This document shows, piece by piece, positions 35,195 to 45,440 of a stretch of 64,000 bases of DNA. Source of the stretch: Neurospora tetrasperma FGSC 2508. Its lineage: Eukaryota; Ascomycota; Sordariomycetes; Sordariales; Sordariaceae. The notes under the pieces are model-generated. The model was not told the DNA's origin. It made no database searches and saw only the letters and a program-made list of their open reading frames with translations. The position numbers were made by a program, and so were the translations under genes. Numbering within the stretch: position 1 is the first letter of the stretch; each line of letters opens with the position of its first letter. The stretch is taken from NCBI RefSeq assembly GCF_000213175.1, contig NW_009799103.1, positions 3,561,921 through 3,625,920 on the forward strand. The letters are read 5' to 3'.

Positions 35195-36809
35195 ATGGCT
35201 GAGCAACTCATCCTCAAGGGCACCCTGGAGGGCCACGTAAGTTTGTTTTATTTCTTGCCCGTTCGGTTCGCCCCCGTTTCGCTGATGTTGCTGCTGCTGC
35301 TGCGGTTGCTGCCATGTTGTTATTGTCAACGTTTGCGCTGGTGGGTGGGCTAAGGAGGAGCGCGATGGGCGCAAACTGAAAAGGGTACTGCGAACGACGA
35401 GAAACAAGTTGGACGGCGACGATGATGGGGACATGGCAGCAGAGAGCAGACAGCAAGCACAGCGATTCGAAAGAGAGAGAGATGTGGTGGAAAAGCAAAC
35501 AAAGCGAAATGCAGAAAACTGACCACATTATCTTGGACAGAATGGCTGGGTCACCAGCTTGGCCACCTCTTTGGAGAAGTACGAAACCACCGAATGAACC
35601 GCATAATACTCGCGCGAAGATCATGAACTTACAAATGCTCTCGCAATTAGCCCCAACATGCTCCTTTCTGGTAGCAGAGACAAGTCCCTCATCATCTGGA
35701 ACCTCACCCGCGATGAGACCTCGTACGGCTACCCCAAGCGCCGTCTCCACGGCCACTCTCACATCGTCTCCGACTGTGTACGTTAAATACTCGACATTGG
35801 AGGATTGTGTGGATATTTTGGAATCGCGGGCAGTTTGACTGATTGGCGCGGCAGGTGATCTCTTCCGACGGTGCCTACGCCCTCTCTGCCTCGTGGGACA
35901 AGACCCTCCGTCTCTGGGAGCTTTCCACCGGCACCACCACCCGCCGTTTCGTCGGCCACACCAACGACGTTCTCTCCGTCTCTTTCTCCGCCGACAACCG
36001 CCAGATCGTCTCCGGTTCCCGCGATCGCTCCATCAAGCTGTGGAACACCCTCGGTGACTGCAAGTTCACCATCACCGAGAAGGGCCACACCGAGTGGGTT
36101 TCCTGCGTCCGCTTCAGCCCCAACCCCCAGAACCCCGTCATTGTCTCCTCCGGCTGGGACAAGCTCGTCAAGGTATGTTGTACAACCTGCTTTACTCCCC
36201 CCCAAAAAATCCCGACACCATGATGCATGCATATTTTTCTCAAAATAGTATTTGCTACTTCAGAGCCCTCGGGCTATGAGACCAACATCACACGCACTGA
36301 TTTTCTCGGAAATCTTTAAATCCTTGTCACAAACTGCATGAGATTTCGAGAGGATTTGCGACTAACAGTCTCAACTCCATCAGGTTTGGGAGCTCTCGTC
36401 CTGCAAGCTCCAGACTGACCACATCGGTCACACCGGCTACATCAACGCCGTCACCATCTCCCCCGATGGCTCCCTCTGCGCCTCCGGTGGCAAGGACGGT
36501 ACCACCATGCTCTGGGACCTCAACGAGAGCAAGCACCTCTACTCTCTCAACGCCAACGACGAGATCCACGCCCTTGTCTTCTCCCCCAACCGCTACTGGC
36601 TCTGCGCTGCCACCTCCAGCAGCATCATCATCTTCGACCTCGAGAAGAAGAGCAAGGTCGACGAGCTCAAGCCCGAGTTCCAGAACATCGGCAAGAAGTC
36701 CCGCGAGCCCGAGTGTGTCTCCCTCGCCTGGTCTGCCGATGGCCAGACCCTCTTCGCCGGTTACACCGACAACATCATCCGTGCCTGGGGTGTCATGTCC
36801 CGCGCTTAA
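35195..36809 (+). CDS. cpc-2: CPC-2 / RACK1 / Asc1, seven-bladed WD40 ribosomal scaffold
   Basis: Five exons, 35195-35236, 35541-35578, 35651-35777, 35855-36172 and 36384-36809, give 316 residues, the usual RACK1 length. The protein starts [20 protein letters not shown] and has seven WD40 repeats, with WD-type ends such as [25 protein letters not shown] and [16 protein letters not shown]1 binds the head of the 40S subunit near the mRNA exit channel and links signalling to translation. In Neurospora, cpc-2 is required for cross-pathway control of amino-acid synthesis. Intron 1 is long (304 nt) and holds an 8-bp inverted repeat (35331-35338 with 35369-35376). Intron 4 (211 nt) hosts a U24-type snoRNA. 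Confidence 0.97.
36218..36303 (+). ncRNA. snR24: U24-type box C/D snoRNA in cpc-2 intron 4
   Basis: Within the intron the order is a C box ATGATGC (36220-36226, one mismatch to RTGATGA), a guide TATTTGCTACT (36249-36259), a C'-like ATGAGAC (36276-36282) and a D box CTGA (36297-36300). The guide is complementary to AGTAGCAAATA, a highly conserved segment of the large-subunit rRNA that U24 is known to target. Yeast snR24 lies in the intron of ASC1, the RACK1 gene, so the host gene is the same. The second U24 guide (ACCAAGATC in other species) is here at best ACCAACATC and is placed seven bases further from the D box. The terminal stem is weak. Ends are approximate. Confidence 0.75.
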
Positions 36810-37210
36810 GCGGAGACGTCGGAGCCGGGACTGGTTGGCTAGGGGACGTTGTGGACGGGAGGCTGGCTGCGCGCAGGTTGTCGGTAGTTGTCCGTGAAGG
36901 ACGATGCCGCACCAAGCGTCGTGCGGCTGCTGCCGCCGCTGCTGCTGCATCAGGGCAATTTCGAAGGATTCCATGGTAAAGGCGTATTCTCGGAACTGCT
37001 TTGTATCGTCTTTGCTTTCTTTCATTTTAAAACATACCAAAATGAAAGGACAACTGGGAGCTATGGGAATAAGTTGCATTCTAATGTCACTGCGAAAGAG
37101 CCTCTACGTGCAGCGTATTTTTGGTCCACCATATGGCAATGAATGATAATGAAGGCCAAGATGAACCATTTGATGTGTCCGTTTGCGGTGATGTGTGGTG
37201 TATGGTGTGG

Positions 37211-37252
37211 TGTGATGTGTGATGTGTGATGTGTGATGTGTGATGTGTGATG
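37211..37252. repeat. Heptanucleotide minisatellite (TGTGATG)6
   Basis: Six perfect head-to-tail copies of TGTGATG, preceded by degenerate GTG-rich copies from about 37190. The array lies 400 bp past the cpc-2 stop codon, possibly in or near its 3' UTR. Confidence 0.95.
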
Positions 37253-37728
37253 TATTCGGGGTCATGTTGTTTGATGCGGTGAAATGGTATCAACGTTGTC
37301 CCCATCAGGACCTCTTTGAGTTGTTAGTAGTTTCCTAAATATGTATTCTCGTTCACACCCCTCTCAATCACGTCGTCCTCGTCGACATTCCTAGCTACTC
37401 AATCACCTTGAAAGTCTCCTTGACCATTTATTAAAAATACTTACTACCCTTTTTACTCCCCCAGCTAACTCATCTACCTCATTCCCCATCACCGTCCACT
37501 TCCCCTTCACCTCCTCAACTAACCTATACTCTCCCTTCATGTCTCCCTCCCAGCGCCCATTTCCATTTCCATTTCCTTTTCCTTTCCATTTCCACCAATC
37601 TCATCCCTTTTCCTCCTTAGAGTACTGAACCCATATCCTTCCCTCTTTCCAATCCCTATCTCTTTCCATCCCCCTTTTCCATTTCTTCCATTTCCATTCC
37701 CGGCCTCAACTGGCCATACACCTCTTTA

Positions 37729-38232
37729 CTACACCCTTCTACCCTCGAAACCCTCGAAACCCTCTTTAGTAAATCCTCCATCGGTAAGCGGGCGCTGGAC
37801 TCCATCAACAGGACCAGGAACCCAAGAATGATCATGGCATTCTCGTTCTTCGAGATCTCTTTCTTCGACATCTTCCACCTCCCGTCGTTGTTGTCGTTCG
37901 AAGCGTTCTCGGCGCTGTCGATCTCGCCACCACTGTAGAATACACACGGTAATAAAGGTAATCAAGACAAGAACGAGAACGGTGTCGATTATGGCTGTTA
38001 GGGTGGGACCTTCGGTTGGGGAGAAGAGGGGGTTGGCGTCGGGGTTGGCGTCGGGGTCATTATTGGTGATGGCGGGAAGGGATTGGGAGGGTTGTTGGTT
38101 TGATACGAGGCCGGATGCATCGGTGGCAGCGGTGGCGGTAGTAGGTGTCGAGAAGAGGCTGGAGTAGGAGGAGTAGGAGGAGACTGTGGTGGTGGTGGTG
38201 GTGGTGGTGGTGATGTTGAGGTAGTGTGGCTA
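37729..38232 (-). CDS. Possible small single-pass membrane protein (partial model)
   Basis: A continuous minus-strand frame begins after a plausible acceptor (ACTTAG at about 38233, with GCTAAC upstream). It runs through a Thr/Ser-rich stretch (coded by a GGT microsatellite near 38185-38212), Pro/Asn/Asp repeats, and the hydrophobic segment DTVLVLVLITFITVCILQWW. A strongly charged cytoplasmic-type region (RDRQRRERFERQQRREVEDV) follows. The layout is that of a type I membrane protein. I could not find a first exon with a start and signal peptide, and I recognise no family. It may be a real but poorly resolved gene or a chance frame. Confidence 0.3.
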
Positions 38233-40223
38233 AGTTGTAGAGTAAGGTAGACGGAAGTAGAGGGTTAGCTGGAGATGTAAACTAGAATACCTAGGTAGGT
38301 AGGGATGCTTGATAATCTGGGTGTGTTGTGACTGTGGTGGTGGTAATGTTTATGATAGATGGATACATAAGGTAGATACTATAGTAGTAGGATAAAGGAA
38401 ACGGGTGTTGAGTTTGTGAGTACCTAGTTGTGCTGCTGGACGGCGGGGACGGCGGGGACAAAGTGAGAGGTCTAGGACAAACCTGTATCATTGCATCTTC
38501 TTCTTCTTTACCTTTCCTCGTCACCTTCCCACGTCACCTAAAATGACGCTAAAATCTTTTGGCTTTCACCACCTAGACTAAGACTAGGTCGGTAGATGTA
38601 TCATATCGACACCCTGGATGATACTTCCAGGGGCACAAAAAAATTCTAGGTAGACAACAAAAAATGTCTGCAAGGCCCTCCACCCAGTTAATGAACGACC
38701 TCCAAATTTTGTGAGTGGGCGAGTCTGAATAATCCGAAACAGGATCAAGCAAAGTGAAGAATCGCCGCTGGTGACAGATATAACCATCCAAGTTAAGACG
38801 GACTGATAGGAGCATGAACAAAAGTTTCGAATAGAAAAAGAAAAAGAAAGAGAAAGAGAGAAGAAGAAGCAGGAGAGAAATCTTCCATCCTGGATCTGAA
38901 CTGAAATGCGTACAAGTAGAAAATGGTCCGCACATGCGTAGGTATGGTAACCCCCAGTTTGTCTACCTATCTGAGTTAGTTTGGGCTGTCGGCTTCAGTC
39001 TGTGAAGTGAGATACCATAGTTTCCGAGGTGACACTCCATTACTGACACTCATCTTTTTTTTTTGGAAACCTAACTCTAGAGAGCACCCAAGAATAAATG
39101 CCCAGTTGCTTCCTCCAGAACATGTACAAGTGACACCACCCTCGTAATATATCCCAAAAGTGTCCACTGTGTTGTATCCCTTGTGTTAAGTCCAATGCCT
39201 GTGTTTGCTTCCCGACGTGCACCAATGGTGTCTTTTGACGTAGGGCAACGTTCAGTTTTGTGTTCAATGTTGGCAGCCCCAAAGTTCGTGGTAACCATCT
39301 TTTCTCAGTTCAAGGCCTGCCCACTTTGGTAGTTTGTAACATGGATTGTGTGGGCTGGCTCCCTGGTAACCTAAAATGCCGAGGACTCTTAATGAGAGCC
39401 CTGTAAGCCACAAGAGAACTCTCTCTTCTTTAAGCCAACTTGAACGTTCCAATCATGAGTGAAAGGTTGTCTCCATAAGCGAAAGGGCAAGTCAATTACC
39501 AATTCTTCTCATTAAAATCCTGTCAAGTAATTCCAAACGCTGTTCTGTCTATGCCTGTCTCCTATCATCCTATTCCATAAAAAAAAAACCAAAAGTCGCT
39601 GATGATACCAAAAGAGAAAACAATATCAATCCCACCAACTCCCCGGGTTTCTACATTCCGTTTGTTTCAGTCCCGTTTCTCCAACACTTATTCCTCTTGT
39701 GGCCTTTCCTCCGTTCCTGTGGTTGTATCACGTTCCCTGTTGCCATGATCTTGTACGTGTCTGTCCCGCTGTTCGTCACCGCCCGGTTCGTCCAAACGTG
39801 CAAGTGACTCCCTCAGAAAGTCTCCGAACCAGGGTGGCTGCTCCGGTGATGTTAGATGTTCAGCGTCGGTGGAGTATCGGTTGTCAGTGGAGTATACGCT
39901 GCTGGCTGAACGGCATCTTCAGCATATGCATGTCGACTGAAAACACTTCCTGGAAAATAAAAGAGGAAACAGATAAGCCGCTTGAAACCACAGGAGAGGT
40001 TGTAACTGGCGAAGCGGGGAGAACAGAGGGGGAAACGCCGAGATAGATGCCACGCTGAAACGGATGTGTGTAGTGTGTGAAACCAAACAGAGACGCCTGG
40101 GGAACAACGGAAGAGAAGAATGTAGAAAGTGAATGCAAGCTCAGCTCACCTGGTCTAACACTCGGTTGGATCGAAGAATCACTTCTGCCATCTCCTTCAC
40201 CTTCTATTACGTCGCTGGGTTCT

Positions 40224-41808
40224 TCACTCTGATTTATTAGCTTTCTCATTAGCTTGCCTCACGATCAGGCCACGGGATGGGCTGAACTTACCTTCTCGAA
40301 GATGCGACGGTCCTGTCCATCCACTGGTTGCATAGTTGTTGCCAGTATTACCAACCGTCCCGGCGGTCGCAGCACCCGTACCTCTCTCATTTACAAACGA
40401 AGAAGACGGCTGCGCTGGTCTGGATAAAGCTCCAGAAGTACTGTTGGCTCCGGAATATGTAAATGAAGGTGGCGGTGGTCTGATCCCAGAGGATGAAGCC
40501 TGCGCCCCGCCCTCAGACGTGGAGGACTGAGGCACCGAAGTGGATGATCCCGCGAGGAAAGTAGAAGATAGAACGTGCTCGGGTGGCTTGGGAGTACCAG
40601 GAGCATCGGGTGCTGGTACAGCTGGTTGGTCTTCGGCTTCACGCTCCGCATCACGGTCCGCTGCACGCACAGGCGCGCGGCCACCTTCTTGCTCTCCACG
40701 ATTTTGCAATTCTATCCTTTCGCCTGCGGGTTCTGGGTTCTCTTCATTCCTTGGCCTTGCCACGTTCGGCCTTACCGCGTTCGGCCTTGGGTCATACTCG
40801 CCTGGCCCCTTGGCCCCGTTTGGTACCCAAAAGATCTTGTCAATTCGGAAAAGGAAGTAAGCGTACACGATGATAGTTTCGATGGTGAAGTTGAAGACGT
40901 AGAAGGCGGCGCGGCTGTGGTACCAAGTTGGGTGGTCGATTGGACGTGCATCAAAGTTTGTTCCAAGTTTGAAGCCGGCGCCCAGACAATTCAGGCACGA
41001 AGTGAACAGCAACAGCAAGGTCTTGGTTGACAGCGGTCCTTCTCCAAAATCCTCAAACGGAACCCGATATGCTTCAGCGGCGGGGAAAAAAACCGGCCTG
41101 ACAACGCACCACAGGAGGTATCCAATGATGACAATTGGGAGAAAGGCCAAGATGGTTAGCCAAGTGCTCATAATGAGCAGCAAGATACGCTCACCCTGGC
41201 GTATGTCGGCGTTAAGGGTATAGAAGTAATGCACCGTTGTGGCGATGATGATAATCAGGGAAGTGAGAATGCTTCCGATGATGATCTTGTGGGCCTTGCT
41301 CACATGTGGGTTCTAGCCCAAGCGTGGCTCAATCGCGCGGAGGAGGCGTTGTGCGAAGAAGAGATTCACAATGATGATAATCACGCCGCCCAGAAGGAGA
41401 AAAACAGTGGCAGCAATCTCAAGGTGAGGGTTATCCGGCTGTGATGCCCAGGCAATACGCATCGAGATTGCGATGGCCCGGGCCGCACAAAGGACAAAGA
41501 GTGGCATGTTAAAAATGAACTTGTGGTCGCGGCGTTTGTTGCGTTGGAACACGGTCATGTGTATAGCGGCACCCATACCGAAGAGTATAAAAAAGAGACT
41601 GCAGGGGATAATATCGCGAGCATCCATAGTGGGTATTCCACCGACCGGGGCGTACGGAGGGAGATATGGCGGCGCGGGGGAGCTTGCCTGATCACGATTA
41701 TTATTAGCATCTGTGTTGACAGCGTGTAATTCGGAGGTCTGTTCGGAGTAAGAGATCCCTTACCGCCCGTGTTTCCATTCGCCATTCGTCTGTGGACGTC
41801 GGAGCCAT
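40224..41808 (-). CDS. DUF3112-like seven-helix membrane protein with an internal TAG
   Basis: Exon 1 is 41808-41764 (MAPTSTDEW...), then a 76-nt intron (GTAAGG...GCTAAT...CAG), then exon 2 from 41687. The protein opens with a proline/tyrosine-rich lead (PPYLPPYAPVGGIPT) and then seven hydrophobic helices, followed by a Pro/Ser/Ala-rich tail. The pattern matches fungal DUF3112 membrane proteins of unknown function. A single in-frame TAG at 41313-41315, between helices 3 and 4, interrupts an otherwise perfect frame (..RAIEPRLG stop NPHVSKAHK..). Family members usually have Trp there (GWHP), so a TGG to TAG change is likely. As read, the product would be 139 residues; read through, about 502. 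A 63-nt in-frame intron (40291-40229) near the 3' end may be optional. Confidence 0.7.
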
Positions 41809-42974
41809 GTTGGATGTGTTAAAGTGGCCAAGAAGGCTGATAGTGATGGCGAATCGAATAAGTATGGATGGGTTCCAAACGATAAACGGAGATGGGGATG
41901 GGGAAGAAAAGAATGTAAATGTAACACTTTCAAAGTCCACGCCGGATCCAAAGAACTGACTGAAGATTACGAGAAGGCGAGGAAACGGGATGACAAAAAG
42001 AGCAGTTGTTCAATAAATAAACTTGAGAACGTGAGGAAGGATTTGCGCGGCGACACATCACTTTAGAGGAGCGACTGCCAGATGCTGTTTTCCACATGAT
42101 CCTGTTGAGGCTGTAAAGAGCAATGCACACCACATTGCCTTTGACAACTGCCCGTCCTGTCCCTGGATATGAGTAGAGGAGACCGGGCACTTTCCGTGGT
42201 AATCCCATGTTTCCTTGAGAAGAGTAGCATGAGACAATAAGACCGTGAAGATGGAGGAACTGCTTGTGCTCAAGGGAAAGAGAAGTCGGACTTGTGAAGA
42301 GGAGCAACTTCCCGAGAGATCACAATAACAGAAAGTAGTGATACCGAATTAAGCTCCATGACCCGGTGATGTTACAAAACTACCTCTTGAGTGATTGACG
42401 GTAGAGTGTCCCAGAATAGCTGTGATCATGACAATGCATCTCGAGGGAGAAAAGCTCGCGCAAAACCATGACGTTTTCTGACATCTCTTGCGGAAAAGAA
42501 GAAAAGCATTGGAGAAGGTACTGTAATTTCTATAATGAGAAGAAACCATGGTCCATATGGTGATATGTAGGGAAGGTTCATTGATGAGAGGTCTGGGGCA
42601 GACACCAAGTCCCATCAAAGTGGAAGTTGGAAGTTGTCGAGTTGAAGTTCAACAACACAATTGCCAAGACTTGGGGTTGGACCTTCTGGGCCTTATTAGT
42701 GGGGCTTCCCTTCACTGCTGCCCTGCCCTGCAAGCGCTGTTTGCCGTTCTTCGGGCAGAGGCCGCTCGTTGCTTGGCCGCAGAAACGCGGAAAGCGGAAC
42801 TTGCCGTCGAGAATTTTGTCCCACTTTCTCGCTGCAGCGAGTCCCAGTCCGGCCGACCACTACCGTCCAGCCCGTCCGTCGTTCGTCGCGTCCCCCGATC
42901 CGAGCTCCGTCCAGTCTTTCTGTTTGGAGAGAGAGAGAGAGGCCCCGATTGCCAATGCCATCCACACCGGCACC
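41809..42974. other. Divergent region between the DUF3112-like gene and mrpl22
   Basis: Holds both leaders and promoters. The right 250 bp are GC-rich and include a GA run at 42929-42943. No additional gene is recognised. Confidence 0.5.
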
Positions 42975-44315
42975 ATGAGTCTCAATGTGCCGTCCAGGCG
43001 GCTCCTGAAGAGCGGTTAGCCACCACCACCCCTCCTCCCCCATCATCGCATTTCCTCTTACAATATCGTCGTTGTCGTCGTCATCGTTGTCGTCGCCGCC
43101 GAGTCCCAAAAAATCCAAAGTAAATTCAGAAAGACTAACATTCCGGCTTGCTGCCGCGCAACATCTACAGCCCCCTCCTCCGCCAACGCCCTCGTCCCGG
43201 CCCTCCAGTCCCTCTCCATCAACACCCGATCCATCCACACCACCCCCTCCCAACAATGGAGTCTCTTCGGCTGGGGCAAGCAAAAGGTGGAAGAGCGTAA
43301 CAAGGTCAAGGAGGAGCTCAAGCAGAGCGAGCTCGCTCGCACCCGGAAGCCCACGCAGGAAGAGATCTTTGAGCGCGTCCGCGGCCGTCTCGAAGGCGAC
43401 TCCATCTTCGCCGACACCACCCCTTCATCCGAACTGGCCGCCGAGCAGGACAAGCACAAGGACTGGGCGACCGCCAGCGCCGAGAAGAAGCTTGCCGCCG
43501 CGCACGCCAAGGACCAGACGCCGACGGGCATCTCGCTGAAGAAGGACCACCTGGTGCGCGTCGTCGACCCGGACCCGCGCTCGCGCGTGCGGTGGGAGCG
43601 CAAGATGGTGATCCGCAAGCTGCAGCGCGGCACGGACCCGTGGAGCGTCGAGCCCAAGGCGGAGCGCATCGCCCGCACCGAGCGCAAGTTGGTGTACAAG
43701 ACGGGCTACTTGCCGACCTCGGTCAAGAAGCTGGTGCACCTGTCGCGCCAGATCCGCGGCAAGACGGTGTCGGAGGCCCTGGTGCAGATGCAGTTCAGCA
43801 AGAAGAAGATGGCCAAGGAGGTCAAGACGGAGCTGCTTAGGGCCGAGGCCAAAGCCATTGTCACGCGCGGTATGGGCTTGGGCAAGGCCGCCGCCGCCGC
43901 TCAGAAGGAGACTGGCGCGGAGCCCGTCAAGATCCAGACCAAGGACGGCAAGTACCTGGAGATCCGCGACCCGACGCGCATCTACGTTGCCGAGACTTTT
44001 GTCAACAAGGGTTTCATCAGAGGTGTTGAGCTCGATTATCGTGCCAGAGGCAGGGTGTTTAAGATGAACAAACCTACTACGAGTGAGTCCGACCTTTTCC
44101 CCCCTCCTTCCATTAATTTTTCCCTCCCCCTCCCATCCTCAATAATAGACAACTAACACCCCCCTTCCAATAAAGCCATGACCGTCGTCCTCAAGGAAGA
44201 AAAGACGCGCATCCGCGAACACCAAGAACGCGTCGCCAAGAAGCTTCGCCAGGGTCCCTGGGTTCACCTTCCCGACCGTCCCGTTACTTCCCAGCGCCAA
44301 TTTTACTCTTGGTAA
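42975..44315 (+). CDS. mrpl22: Mitochondrial large-subunit ribosomal protein uL22m
   Basis: Three exons, 42975-43014, 43171-44082 and 44176-44315, give 363 residues. Exon 1 encodes MSLNVPSRRLLKS, the start of a mitochondrial presequence that continues in exon 2 with SIHTTPSQQW. The middle carries the uL22 core: YLPTSVKKLVHLSRQIRGK and EALVQMQFSKKKMAKEV, which correspond to the bacterial L22 helices lining the exit tunnel. The C-terminal exon ends QGPWVHLPDRPVTSQRQFYSW, a fungal mitochondrial extension. The protein acts in the mitochondrial matrix as part of the mitoribosome. Intron 1 splits an Ala codon and intron 2 (93 nt) a Thr codon, and both phases match. The gene converges on the CFEM gene. 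Confidence 0.92.
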
Positions 44316-45440
44316 AAGCCTCGCTGCAGTGGCTCCGTCCCCGTCCCCTCCCGTCGTCCTGTGCCGTCCCATCCAAGTGTACACACCCCACTCCCACCTC
44401 ACAGCCCGGGACTGAGTACCTTATGTATGTGTCGGTGGCGGCTTCCCTGCCGCTGCCTTTTGGTAGTTGCAGTTGCAGTGCAGTACAGTACAGTACAGTG
44501 CAGTGCAGTGCAGTGCAGTGCAGTGCAATGCAGTGCAATGGGTAGCAGAAGAACAAGAAATCCATGGATCGATTACAGACAGCACTTCTCCTTCCTTTCC
44601 ACTCACTTTCGCTAAATGCAGTGGCCCATGTCCCACCCATCGATGTCCCCATATCAAGGAAAAAGAATGAAGGTGTGGCTGATGGGAGGGGAGGGGAGGG
44701 GATACAATCACATGATGGTGATGGTGGGAAGAAGCAGCGATGTGTTGTGTGTAAATGTGTACGAATAACAGGCAGGCAGACAGGCAATGCTTAAGCGAAT
44801 GAAAGAAGAAGAAGACGGCGGAGGCCTCCAGCCAGCCCTTCTTCCCCTCGTTCTTTTCGTTTACGGTACCCTGTCATTTTGTAAAATAGATTGCAATATA
44901 CCAAGAAAGCCACTCGACTGCACCGACCCATGGGTCATGACGGAACCTGGTACACTTACCCGATGGCTACCTAGGTAGGTAGACCACGCAAGCCACTCTG
45001 GCGCCCTACCAGGAGCTTAACGTCGAAGACTGTCCTTCGTGTCCCGACTGTGACTGCCAGTGGCGCCGACATGTATTGGTTCTTGGTTTTCCACTTACTC
45101 AGTCACTTGACCCATGTCGAAATTCAAATAGCTTGCTTGCGACCAACTGCAAGATGTCCCGCAAGTTATCAGGATAATCATGTTCATTGCAGGGAGTCCG
45201 CCAAATATATACAGAGAAATCTCAAGCTAGAACCCAAGCAACATGTCCATCGATGTGTCGACACCCGTCTACAAATCGCCCAAGACTTTGGTCATACAAA
45301 GTCCAGCTACATATGCCCCTAATCTTTGGTCGCCTGCGCTCGCTGTGGTCTTGTGTTCTTTTTGATTTTGCTTCCAGTCTTTCTTTATTTTGTTCATCAT
45401 TTCTCTTCCCATACATCACTTGAGCACTACCAGTGCAAGT
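44316..45440. other. Convergent region between mrpl22 and the CFEM gene
   Basis: 3' flanks of two genes. It includes a CAGTG/CAGTA pentamer array at 44476-44540, a GGGGA tract near 44688 and a short TAGG tract near 44970. No gene is seen. Confidence 0.55.
44476..44540. repeat. Pentanucleotide array, 13 units of CAGTG/CAGTA/CAATG
   Basis: Thirteen consecutive 5-base units of the form CARTR. CAGTA variants are clustered at units 2-4 and CAATG at units 11 and 13. It lies 160 bp downstream of the mrpl22 stop codon. Confidence 0.95.

Larger units (their letters stand above)
36810..40223. other. Long intergenic stretch downstream of cpc-2
   Basis: This 3.4 kb holds the cpc-2 3' flank, a heptamer minisatellite at 37211-37252, CT-rich DNA (37500-37720), one weak candidate membrane-protein exon (37729-38232, listed separately) and further AT-rich DNA. 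Several open frames of 60-120 codons lie at 38573-39452 on the minus strand, but none shows a domain or a sensible splice pattern. Confidence 0.5.

Noticed and set aside
35418-35521. A possible C/D snoRNA in cpc-2 intron 1 (ATGATGG to CTGA)
   Set aside because: Boxes are almost 100 bases apart, no guide to rRNA was recognised and there is no terminal stem.
38573-39452. Several minus-strand frames of 60-120 codons
   Set aside because: They overlap each other in different frames, have no domain, and no consistent splice sites join them. I could not identify them as any element family.
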